Assembly (NCBI GenBank): GCA_019456225.1
Contig: VRUI01000013.1
Location: 1 to 64,000, forward strand
Reading direction: 5' to 3'
Source of the DNA: Planctomycetota bacterium
GTDB lineage: Bacteria; Planctomycetota; Phycisphaerae; Sedimentisphaerales; Anaerohalosphaeraceae
DNA: 64,000 nt
The position numbers and the translations under genes are program-made. Each line of letters opens with the position of its first letter. Within the stretch, counting starts at the first letter, position 1. A model generated the notes under the pieces. The model worked only from the letters and a program-made list of their open reading frames with translations, made no database searches and was not told the origin of the DNA. Of this stretch, positions 24,935-32,464 are shown piece after piece.

Positions 24935-25007
24935 TACCCCCAAGGGGACTCGAACCCCTGTTACTGGGATGAGAACCCAGCGTCCTAGGCCGCTAGACGA
25001 TGGGGGC
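24935..25007 (-). tRNA. tRNA-Glu (CTC)
   Basis: 73 nt cloverleaf on the minus strand. The acceptor is GCCCCCA against TGGGGGT (G1-U72 wobble), the anticodon stem is CTGGG/CCCAG with loop TTCTCAT (anticodon CTC), and the T arm is AGGGG-TTCGAGT-CCCCT. CCA is not encoded. It is the intact copy of the sequence partly repeated at 24180. Confidence 0.95.
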
Positions 25008-25010
25008 ATC

Positions 25011-25456
25011 TAGTCGATAGTCGTTAGTCTATAGTCTATAGTTTTTTTGTCAAGCTCATTGTCATTTTGCTTATCTGTTCGACTTCGTCAATAAACTTGC
25101 CGGCAATATTATCACTGGTATAGCCAATTCTAGCTGATATTGTAAGTTGCGTTATCAGTTCCGAACAACTACCTAATTGATATGCGCAAAAACTGCTTAT
25201 ATTCATTTCTGTGGCCTCTGCTAAATCCTTCGGCTATGTTCGAAGGTATCGAAACACTGCACCGCCGAATTTGGCTTGTAAGGCCATAAGTTTCCTCTTT
25301 GGGAAACGATTTTGTTAAGATATAGATTTTTTCGACAAGAGCAATACTTCTCTTCCAGATTTCCAAGTCTTGAAAAGTCCTAATCTTGCCGTATCTTGCT
25401 GTTTCTGTCATGGCTGCACCATAATCTATCGACTATCGACAAACGACTATCGACTA
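25011..25456 (-). mobile_element. IVS-like element: four-helix-bundle gene between 31-bp inverted repeats
   Basis: Left arm 25011-25041 and right arm 25426-25456 are inverted repeats pairing at 28 of 31 positions; both contain TAGTCGATAGTCGTT in the same reading sense. They enclose a gene of the 23S rRNA intervening-sequence (four-helix bundle) family, and the arm overlaps its stop codon. The unit fills the tRNA-Met/tRNA-Glu spacer, leaving 2 and 3 bases. Classical IVS elements sit in 23S rRNA helices and are cut out of the RNA by RNase III at such a stem. Confidence 0.75.
25036..25411 (-). pseudogene. Four-helix bundle (IVS-encoded, S23-type) protein, frameshifted
   Basis: The first 80 codons (to a stop at 25169) encode the standard start of the family: FQDLEIWKRSIALVEKIYIL, then SFPKEETYGLTSQIRRCSVS, then IPSNIAEGFSRGHRNEYKQF. 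Directly after LRIS, one extra A shifts the frame. Without it the sequence continues GSCSELITQLTISARIGYTS and on to MTMSLTKKL with stop at 25036, a complete protein of about 124 residues. The break is either a real inactivating change or a sequencing error. Proteins of this family form pentameric four-helix bundles and are encoded inside rRNA intervening sequences, but their role is unknown. The ATG 25411 start fits. Confidence 0.85.
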
Positions 25457-25458
25457 AA

Positions 25459-25532
25459 TAGCGACGGGTGGATTCGAACCACCGACCTCAGGCTTATGAA
25501 TCCCACGCTCTAACCAGCTGAGCTACGTCGCC
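25459..25532 (-). tRNA. tRNA-Met (CAT)
   Basis: 74 nt on the minus strand. The acceptor is GGCGACG/CGTCGCT, the D arm is GCTC-AGCTGGTTA-GAGC, the anticodon loop is TTCATAA (CAT), and the T arm is GGTGG-TTCGAAT-CCACC. CCA is not encoded. The anticodon stem TGGGA/GCCTG has an A-G mismatch and two wobble pairs, so it is weak. Elongator methionine is most likely; a lysidine-modified isoleucine tRNA cannot be excluded from sequence alone. It would be transcribed first, ahead of the IVS-like element and tRNA-Glu. Confidence 0.9.
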
Positions 25533-25700
25533 GAAATCTTAACAAGCAAAATATTCTACAGACAAAACCAGCTATTGCAAGGGAAAATATACCATTTTTT
25601 TGGGGAAAATCGCATAAAAGTCTGCATTTGTGTCACCTTCTTACGATTTTTGTTCCTTTATTGTGGTATGATAATTATATTCCATACGAAAGGTTTTTTA

Positions 25701-28700
25701 ATGTCTATCGATAAAAATGAAATTTCACTGCTAAAAGCCTGTTTACAGGGCGATACCGGCGCTTTTGAGCGGATCGTCTCTAAATACCAGGGTTTTATTT
25801 GCGCAGTTACCTACAGCGCTACCGGTGACGCTGAAAAGAGCGAAGAGCTTGCCCATGAGACTTTTATCAGCGCCTGGAGGAGCCTGGCCCAACTGAAAGA
25901 TCTTGCCAAATTTCGCGGGTGGATCGGTACTATCGCCCGCAATGTCGTGCGGAATTCGTTCAGGGAAAAAAAACGGGATATTATCAGCGGGGCGGCGTCT
26001 ATTGATGCTGTTGATGAGTCGGCCGTTGCTGCCGACGAAAGCGATGAGGAGGCTTTGGCCGGTGAGCGGCAGGCTGTTGTTGAGATGGCTTTAAAGAGGA
26101 TACCGGCGAAGTATCGGGAAGTTATCGTGCTTTTCTACCGGCAGGAGCAATCTATTAAGGAAGTTGCGGCCCAGCTTGAGCTTTCCGAGGCTACGGTTAA
26201 GCAGCGGCTGTCTCGCGGAAGAAAAATGTTGAAGGAACAAGCCGCCGAAATGATCGAGACGACTATCAGCAGAACAGGTCCGTCCAAGGCGTTTACCGCT
26301 TGTGTTATGGGGTCGGTTACCGCGCTTGCGCTGAAAGGTGCCGCGACGGCCGGGGCAGCGGTAGTTGCCGGGGGTTCGTCGACCGGCGCTGCCAGCGGTT
26401 TGAGTGCCTTGTTCAGTACGGCTGCCGCTAAGATAGTTACTGCTGCCGCGGTTGCGGTGATCGCTGTCGGCGGGACGGTTGTTTATAACAATATGAAGTC
26501 GCCGCCCGCGCAGAAAGATAAACCTGTGCAGGTTGCAGATGCATCGCAGAATAACGGAGTTGATGAAATCGGTGATGGCACGCTGGTTGAAAAAAATGGT
26601 GATGAAAACATTGCTTCTTTGCCGCCGTCGGTGAGTATTGTCAATCCAGTTGAAACAGGGCCGATTTCGGCTGCCGGCGATACTGAATCAAAACCGGAAG
26701 TCGAAAATCCACCGCAATACATCGATCCTAATACTCTTACGGATATCCATTATATAGCAACCGGTTTCTTGGCGGATGGTTCTATAGATCATTCGGAAGA
26801 ATCATGGATCAAAAAACCGAATTGCTGGCGAAGCGATAAAAACAACAAAACGATCATAAACAACGGCAAGGTTAAATTAGAGCTGGACCATAAGAAAATG
26901 ACCGCCGAGCTTAGTGAGTCGAGCAATACCAAAGCACTTATACCAGAGTATCCCCAATCAAAAATGGTTTTCACTTTGATACAGATTGGCAGGAATCTTA
27001 TCACAGGCAGAGATGTATGGTATGGGCATGATTTTCTAAAAGAAGCCCAAGGGTATAAACTTGATCCGCCCTCACCCGGAGAAAAGACATCCGACGGGCT
27101 GATGAAATACTCCGTTAAGATAACGGAGGGAGACGGGCATGGGGTAATGAATGTGTATGTTGACATCAAAACGGGGCTGCCGCAGAGAATGCTTATAGAG
27201 GTGGAAGAGGAAGGGGGCAGAGATCAGGAGTATTTATTTGATTATTCAGAGATAGATCCGGGTATGTTTTCGCTTAAGACACCCGACGGATATAAAGAAT
27301 ATGCAATGCGTTTGTCGCCGAAATTTCAGGGATTGATATTCGATAAGGACCTTAAACCTGCTGCCAATGCAGAGATATATCTGATGGGCAGCAATGATCG
27401 CGGTGTTAAGGGGACAAGCAATTCAGAGGGTGAATTTAATTTCTATATTCCCGTGGGCACCTGGGGTGATGACGAGGCTATGGAATATCCTGTTTTTGTC
27501 CGTGCGATATGTAAGGACTATCCGGGGCAGGTTGCGTGGACGGTGATTCAGGCACCGGATAGTGAGTATAAACTTAAGCCTGTCATACCTTCTCCGGGTG
27601 AGATTCGCAGGGAGTCTAAAGGTAAAGGGAGATCGTCTAAGTGCCTTGCTATACATAATGTTTCCCTGGTGCTTGAACCGGGGGCGTCTATAAGCGGTCA
27701 AGTGCTTGATAAGGTCACCGGTGAACCTGTAGCAAACGTTATGGTTGAGCTTAATGCGAGCATAAAGGGTAAGACATGGGATCTATTTGACAGGATCGCC
27801 GGTCCCGGCAGAAGAGGTGACTTCGAGGTCAAGACGGATGAGAACGGTTTTTATGCTTTTACGTGTTTGCCGACTTTTACCTGGCCGAAAGATACGATAG
27901 ACCAAGCCATGAAAACGTACCGTTCGGGGGAGCAATTACGACAGCGTACGGACTATAGTCTAAAGGTTGAGTGTGATGGGTATCTTGTCAATCATACTGG
28001 GTCTACGATATTGACGCCGAAAGATTCTCTTGGGGACAGGCAGATTGATTTTTCGCTCATTCCTGCAAATGTAACAATTCGCGGGCGTGTTACGGATGAC
28101 GATAGAAAGCCGATTGCAGGCTACCAGGTTGAATATTGTATTGATCTGAACGGAACCGGTACAAACTGCGGGGGCAAGTACATCAGGACAAACGAAAAGG
28201 GTGAGTATGAGATTACCGGTTGTGCATATCATAAAAGCCTGTCGGTAAGGGTTGAAAGCGGCAGCAAACCTCGCAAGTGGCATGAAGAGGATGCGACTAA
28301 AGATAAGGAGTTTGTCTATTACGGTTATAAGTATGTGCCTGTTGAAATTGAAGAGGGCAAGCTGGAATATGAAGTTGATATTGTTCTGGACAAGCCCGAA
28401 GCGGTGATCGTATTTGATATAAAAGATACGGCAGGCAAGCCGATAGAGGGTATGGGTGTGCAGGTGATATGGCACGACAGCATAATAGGTTATGAGTGGG
28501 CGGAATTACTTAACGGGGTGTCGGGTAAGGATGGAAAGTGTGTTATCGCAGGTTTGCCGAATATGAAAGGTGGAGACCTGCGTTTTAATGTTGGTCCATC
28601 CGTTGTTAAGAAAACGGCTGCGGATAGGAAAGTTCCTGAAGGTGTAGAATCTCCGGCAGGGAATAAAAAAGTTCTGAATGAAAAATTGAATAAGTACACT

Positions 28701-28844
28701 TCTTTTTACTGGCTGCTGGAAGATCTGCCGGACGGTAAAGACGGGTATGTTATCGAGGTGACGGTGCCCAAAAAAGGTGAAAGGTTTGATCGCAAGAAAA
28801 GGATTAAGATTTTCGACTCAAAAGGCAAAAAGATTAATAGGTAA
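25701..28844 (+). CDS. Membrane-tethered ECF sigma factor with extracytoplasmic carboxypeptidase-regulatory-like domains
   Basis: 1047 residues, a single-chain sigma-and-sensor protein. Residues 1-185 are an ECF sigma: region 2 with EKSEELAHETFISAWRSL and the FRGWIGTIARNVVRN helix, region 4 with PAKYREVIVLFYRQEQSIKE and the helix-turn-helix VAAQLELSEATVKQRL. An alanine/glycine-rich stretch ends in a transmembrane helix (about 242-263, TAAAVAVIAVGGTVVY). The remaining 780 residues would be outside: a LolA/MucB-like beta domain (about 330-540), then several carboxypeptidase-regulatory-like beta-sandwiches (ISGQVLDKVTGEPVANVMV, IRGRVTDDDRKPIAGY). The frame is open from 25575, but ATG 25701 with AAAGG upstream is the start. 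Planctomycetes are known for ECF factors with such C-terminal extensions. The sigma part is probably released or masked in response to the outside domains (inference). Confidence 0.88.
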   Translation: MSIDKNEISLLKACLQGDTGAFERIVSKYQGFICAVTYSATGDAEKSEELAHETFISAWRSLAQLKDLAKFRGWIGTIARNVVRNSFREKKRDIISGAASIDAVDESAVAADESDEEALAGERQAVVEMALKRIPAKYREVIVLFYRQEQSIKEVAAQLELSEATVKQRLSRGRKMLKEQAAEMIETTISRTGPSKAFTACVMGSVTALALKGAATAGAAVVAGGSSTGAASGLSALFSTAAAKIVTAAAVAVIAVGGTVVYNNMKSPPAQKDKPVQVADASQNNGVDEIGDGTLVEKNGDENIASLPPSVSIVNPVETGPISAAGDTESKPEVENPPQYIDPNTLTDIHYIATGFLADGSIDHSEESWIKKPNCWRSDKNNKTIINNGKVKLELDHKKMTAELSESSNTKALIPEYPQSKMVFTLIQIGRNLITGRDVWYGHDFLKEAQGYKLDPPSPGEKTSDGLMKYSVKITEGDGHGVMNVYVDIKTGLPQRMLIEVEEEGGRDQEYLFDYSEIDPGMFSLKTPDGYKEYAMRLSPKFQGLIFDKDLKPAANAEIYLMGSNDRGVKGTSNSEGEFNFYIPVGTWGDDEAMEYPVFVRAICKDYPGQVAWTVIQAPDSEYKLKPVIPSPGEIRRESKGKGRSSKCLAIHNVSLVLEPGASISGQVLDKVTGEPVANVMVELNASIKGKTWDLFDRIAGPGRRGDFEVKTDENGFYAFTCLPTFTWPKDTIDQAMKTYRSGEQLRQRTDYSLKVECDGYLVNHTGSTILTPKDSLGDRQIDFSLIPANVTIRGRVTDDDRKPIAGYQVEYCIDLNGTGTNCGGKYIRTNEKGEYEITGCAYHKSLSVRVESGSKPRKWHEEDATKDKEFVYYGYKYVPVEIEEGKLEYEVDIVLDKPEAVIVFDIKDTAGKPIEGMGVQVIWHDSIIGYEWAELLNGVSGKDGKCVIAGLPNMKGGDLRFNVGPSVVKKTAADRKVPEGVESPAGNKKVLNEKLNKYTSFYWLLEDLPDGKDGYVIEVTVPKKGERFDRKKRIKIFDSKGKKINR

Positions 28845-29034
28845 GGCGTAATGTTGGCAGGATGCTGACCTCGGGTGGCATCGGTCACTCCGTGCCCGAT
28901 GGCTAAGCTCACAATGTCAATTTATCGCGACAATGACAGGCGGTAGGATGGGCTGTGCCCATGCTGTTGCTGCCATCCAGCTGCAGGTGGCATGTTTAAT
29001 AGAATTTTGTTTATTACTTAAAATGGAGATTATT

Positions 29035-30120
29035 ATGAAAGTTCGAGTTTTTGTTATAGTTTGTTTGTTGATGTTTTCGGTTTGTGTTTTTGCTGATGAG
29101 GTTTTGCTTAGTAATTCCAAGGCTTTGTTTCCTGCAGAAAGGGTTAAAAATAGACGGTATTCTTTTCCGCTTCTTGCGGCCAGGCTCAGTCCTTCTGGCA
29201 AATATCTGATATATCCAAAGATGGTTCCTGCATCTCCGCCTGATTATATAACTGGGTTTAAATTGATGATTTACGAAGTAGCGACCGGTAAAGAAAAATC
29301 GGTAGATCTGAATTTGTCTAGCGGGATCAAGCATGTCTGTACGCAGTTTAACCTTTTCAACCCCGCAGGCGATAAGCTTGTGCTGCTCCGCTATTCATAT
29401 ATTGAAAAAAAGCGTCAGGGTGAAGTTGTGGTTTATGATATCAAAAAAGAAAAGTTGACTTCAACGGGTATTAAAGGTGATAATATTTTGGGGGTGTTTG
29501 ACAATACCGGTGAGAATATATTCGTAATGCAGTCAGAAACGTCGTTCAGTAAAGTAACCCTGTCGGATCTTTCGATCAAGCCAACATCTTTTATAGGTTT
29601 CTGTCAGTCTCATAGTCCCTATTCACCATATTCGGCTATGTATATTGTGAATCAGGCACTTGAGAGCGGGGTTTCTTTTGAGTTGTGGAATACGAAAACC
29701 GAAAAGAAGATAGGTGATTTGCCGTTGCATTTCAAAAATGGTGTGCCTGATGATGTTCAGGGGCAGTGGACCGCCGACGGCAAATACGTGTTTTACCTGG
29801 ATGTTCTCGAAAATACCCGTGAAAAGTTTTCCCCGGTAACCAGGGTCTGGGATGTAGTCAGTAATAAACAAATCGCCGAATTGCCGGATGCTATGCCTGT
29901 CGGTGTCGGGCCGACAAAGACTTCAGTTGTTATGGTCGGTATCGACAGGATGGGAATAAAGCAGGGGATGTATGTCTATGATGTAAAAAGCAAAGAGTTT
30001 ATGGACATCGGGCTTAAAGACGCAAAGGCTGTACATTCCTGCGGCAGTAAATTACTGTATATGCTTAAGAAAGATGGAGAGGATATGGTTTATGTTGCTG
30101 ATATGTCTATCGTTAAGTGA
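29035..30120 (+). CDS. Secreted propeller-like protein (TolB/PD40-like), paralogue 1
   Basis: 361 residues. A signal peptide (MKVRVFVIVCLLMFSVCVFA) precedes repeated strands with the WD40/PD40 feel: LLAARLSPSGKYLIYPKMV, MIYEVATGKEKS, DVQGQWTADGKYVFYLDV, VWDVVSNKQIAELPDA, YVYDVKSKEFMDIG. This implies a five- to seven-bladed beta-propeller used for binding; no catalytic residues were seen. The ATG at 29035 with GGAG at 29025 is the start; the open frame upstream is not protein-like. It lies behind the tethered sigma gene on the same strand and is followed by a paralogue, so it is likely part of that regulon. Function unknown. Confidence 0.75.
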   Translation: MKVRVFVIVCLLMFSVCVFADEVLLSNSKALFPAERVKNRRYSFPLLAARLSPSGKYLIYPKMVPASPPDYITGFKLMIYEVATGKEKSVDLNLSSGIKHVCTQFNLFNPAGDKLVLLRYSYIEKKRQGEVVVYDIKKEKLTSTGIKGDNILGVFDNTGENIFVMQSETSFSKVTLSDLSIKPTSFIGFCQSHSPYSPYSAMYIVNQALESGVSFELWNTKTEKKIGDLPLHFKNGVPDDVQGQWTADGKYVFYLDVLENTREKFSPVTRVWDVVSNKQIAELPDAMPVGVGPTKTSVVMVGIDRMGIKQGMYVYDVKSKEFMDIGLKDAKAVHSCGSKLLYMLKKDGEDMVYVADMSIVK

Positions 30121-30135
30121 AAAGTGAAAAGTGTA

Positions 30136-30180
30136 GTGTTGGCTTCCAGCCAACACCATATGTCGGCAGGATGCCGACAT
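30136..30180. repeat. GGC-TTCCA-GCC and GGC-AGGAT-GCC palindromes
   Basis: GTGTTGGC-TTCCA-GCCAACAC (30136-30156) followed by TGTCGGC-AGGAT-GCCGACA (30161-30179), between the two propeller paralogues. The stems are perfect but different in sequence. Same family as 7255-7299 and 59083-59201. Confidence 0.75.
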
Positions 30181-30255
30181 TACGAGTCATAACCTGCAAG
30201 ACATTGGCAGTATGGCAAGTCTGCTTTTAGATGAATATTTTAATTGGAGATTATT

Positions 30256-31359
30256 ATGAAAGTCCGAGTTTTTGTTATAGCTTGTTTGTTGTTGTTTTCG
30301 GTTAGTGCTATCGCTGATGAGGTTGTGGTTAGTAATCCTAAAGCTTTGTTTTCTGCCGAGAGGATCAAGAGCCGAAAGATTGCTCATCCGTTGCTTGCTG
30401 CCAGGCTTAGTCCTTCGGGGACGCATTTGATATATCCCAGGATGGTGCCGGCAACTCCGCCTGATTACGAGACGACGTTTAAGATGATCGCTTATGAAAT
30501 AGCGACCGGCAAAGAAAAAAACATTGAAGTCAGTTTGCCTCGCGGATATGAATCGGTTTATACAAGGTTTAACTTTTTTAACCCAGCCGGTGATAAGCTT
30601 GTGATGGCAAAGTTCCTTAAGCAGGGTAGCGGCAGGCAGACCGAAATTGTTTATTATGATTTTAAAAAGAATAAGGTAGTCTCTGTGGGAATCAAGGGGC
30701 AAAGTGATATAGCGATGTTTGATAATACCAATGAGAATATATTGGTAAACAAATCAAGGAGCGGGACTGTTATTAAGGCTGATCTGTCGGGAGTCCAGAG
30801 CAAAGTAATTCAGATGGGCGGGTGGGTGCATACTCCCAGTATGTTCTCGCCTTATGCAGCTGTGTTCGTGACAAAACGGACCCCTGAGAGAAAAGCCGGT
30901 TTGCAAATGTGGAATATGAAGACCGCAAAGAAGGTTGCCGATGTGCCTGTCAATGAGAAAAACGATGCGCTTGATGATGTTCAAGGTCATTGGACTGCCG
31001 ATGGTCGGTACTTCTTTTATTTAGATTTGTTCAAAAAAATCGGCGAGGATGGTTTAAGTCCGGTCAGTTGGGTTTGGGATGTTGAAAAGAACGAGCATGC
31101 AGCAGAGTTATTTGATGCTATGGCAGTTGGGTACGGTCCGACGAAAACTACGATGGTTATGGCGGCCGGTGTTAATGGTGAAGGGGGACAAGAAGGTTTT
31201 TACATGTACGATGTGAAAACCGGCAAGTATATGGATATTGGGCCGAAAGGCGCCAAGGTGATCCATGCGTGCGGAAATAAAGTGCTTTATATGCTCAAAG
31301 AAAACGGCAAAAATATAGTTTACGTCGCTGATCTTTCGATTGTTAAAAGTAAGGAGTAA
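30256..31359 (+). CDS. Secreted propeller-like protein, paralogue 2
   Basis: 367 residues, a tandem duplicate of the gene at 29035. It shares MKVRVFVIxCLL at the start, LAARLSPSG, NFFNPAGDKLV, IKGQSDIAMFDNTNENILV, DVQGHWTADGRYFFYLDL and the end YMLKENGKNIVYVADLSIVK. At DNA level the ribosome site and first 25 bases are nearly identical in both (TGGAGATTATTATGAAAGT, then C/T), while the middle has diverged. Signal peptide residues 1-20. A beta-propeller for binding or structural use is likely. The arrangement suggests duplication after recruitment next to the tethered sigma factor. Confidence 0.75.
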   Translation: MKVRVFVIACLLLFSVSAIADEVVVSNPKALFSAERIKSRKIAHPLLAARLSPSGTHLIYPRMVPATPPDYETTFKMIAYEIATGKEKNIEVSLPRGYESVYTRFNFFNPAGDKLVMAKFLKQGSGRQTEIVYYDFKKNKVVSVGIKGQSDIAMFDNTNENILVNKSRSGTVIKADLSGVQSKVIQMGGWVHTPSMFSPYAAVFVTKRTPERKAGLQMWNMKTAKKVADVPVNEKNDALDDVQGHWTADGRYFFYLDLFKKIGEDGLSPVSWVWDVEKNEHAAELFDAMAVGYGPTKTTMVMAAGVNGEGGQEGFYMYDVKTGKYMDIGPKGAKVIHACGNKVLYMLKENGKNIVYVADLSIVKSKE

Positions 31360-31466
31360 AGCGTCGTTAAGTGTAATGCGTATGGTGACATTGTTTTTGT
31401 GCGTCTGGGTCCGGCGCTTTCGCGGGGATGACGAGTTTATCGTGTATTGTTCGATTTTCGGGAGGG

Positions 31467-32294
31467 CTACCGGTTTTTTTGTTTTTCCTGCTCTGTCAGT
31501 GACTCGTTCAGCGAGCCTGAGCGGAAACCTTGCAGGTCGAGGGCTATGTATTTGAAGCCCAGGGATTTCAGGTGGGTCAGGATTTTCTCTCGGCTGTCTA
31601 TTACTTTTTGGATGTCTTTTTCGTGTACTTCTATTCTTGCTGTGTTGTCGTGGTGTCTTACGCGGAATTCCACGAAGCCGAGGGTTCTGAGGTAGTCTTC
31701 GGCGAGGTCGATCTGTTTTAGCTTTTGTTCGGTTATCTCCACTCCGTAGCTTACCCTTGAAGCGAGGCACGGGGTTGCAGGCATTTCGGCGGTTTTGAGG
31801 CCGAGTTGTTTGCTTAGCTGCCTGATCTCATCTTTTGTTAGTTCTGCTTGCATTAGGGGGGCCGTTACGTTTAGAGCCATCGCCGCACGGTTGCCGGGCC
31901 GGTAATCGTCCAGATCGTCGAAGTTTGATCCGCAGACCACGTTATCTATACCCTCGGCGCCCGCGATCTTCCTCAACAGCCCAAATAGGTGGGATTTGCA
32001 GTGGAAACAGCGGTCAGCTTTGTTAGCCGAATAACTGGAGTCGGCCAGTTCGCTGACCGTGACCTGCCGGACGTCGATGCCTATGGTTTCGGCCATCTCC
32101 AGGGCGGTTTGCTTTTGACTTTCGGCTAGCGACGGGCTTATTCCGAGACAGCATACGATGTTTTCGGCGCCTAGAACGTCAACTGCGACTTTCAGGAGGA
32201 ATGTGCTGTCTACGCCGCCTGAATATGCGATGACCGCCTTTTTGAGCGTGCGAAGGGTGTTTTTTAGCGATTTGTATTTTTGATCGGTATCCAC
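31467..32294 (-). CDS. larE: LarE, ATP-dependent sacrificial sulfur transferase
   Basis: PP-loop enzyme that adenylates a pyridinium-dicarboxylate mononucleotide and donates sulfur from its own cysteine, for the nickel-pincer cofactor of lactate racemase and relatives. The PP-loop AYSGGVDSTFLLKVA lies at residues 23-37. ANKADRCFHCKSHLF and the segment PATPCLASRVSYG near residue 174 include the sacrificial cysteine position. 275 residues is normal. The start is a GTG only 2 bases past the 3' end of tRNA-Thr, which leaves no room for a normal leader once the tRNA is processed. larB, larC and larA are not in this window, so either they lie elsewhere or the protein serves another sulfur transfer. 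Confidence 0.9.
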   Translation of the reverse strand: MDTDQKYKSLKNTLRTLKKAVIAYSGGVDSTFLLKVAVDVLGAENIVCCLGISPSLAESQKQTALEMAETIGIDVRQVTVSELADSSYSANKADRCFHCKSHLFGLLRKIAGAEGIDNVVCGSNFDDLDDYRPGNRAAMALNVTAPLMQAELTKDEIRQLSKQLGLKTAEMPATPCLASRVSYGVEITEQKLKQIDLAEDYLRTLGFVEFRVRHHDNTARIEVHEKDIQKVIDSREKILTHLKSLGFKYIALDLQGFRSGSLNESLTEQEKQKNR

Positions 32295-32296
32295 AA

Positions 32297-32368
32297 GGCC
32301 GATGGAGGGAATTGAACCCTCAACCTCGTCTTTACGAAAGACGTGCTCTACCGTTGAGCTACATCGGC
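32297..32368 (-). tRNA. tRNA-Thr (CGT)
   Basis: 72 nt on the minus strand. The acceptor is GCCGATG/CATCGGC, the anticodon stem is CGTCT/AGACG with loop TTCGTAA (CGT), and the T arm is GAGGG-TTCAATT-CCCTC. The larE start codon follows after 2 bases, so the two are very likely co-transcribed. Confidence 0.95.
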
Positions 32369-32464
32369 TTAAGAGGAATATACTACATAATCGATTGTCG
32401 TGTGTAAAGTATTTTTTTGCCGATGAGGAACAAACTCCTTAATCCCGGATTTCCCAAGTAAATC

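Noticed and set aside
24929-25009. N-terminal extension of the 73-residue gene
   Set aside because: These codons are the tRNA-Glu gene read as protein.
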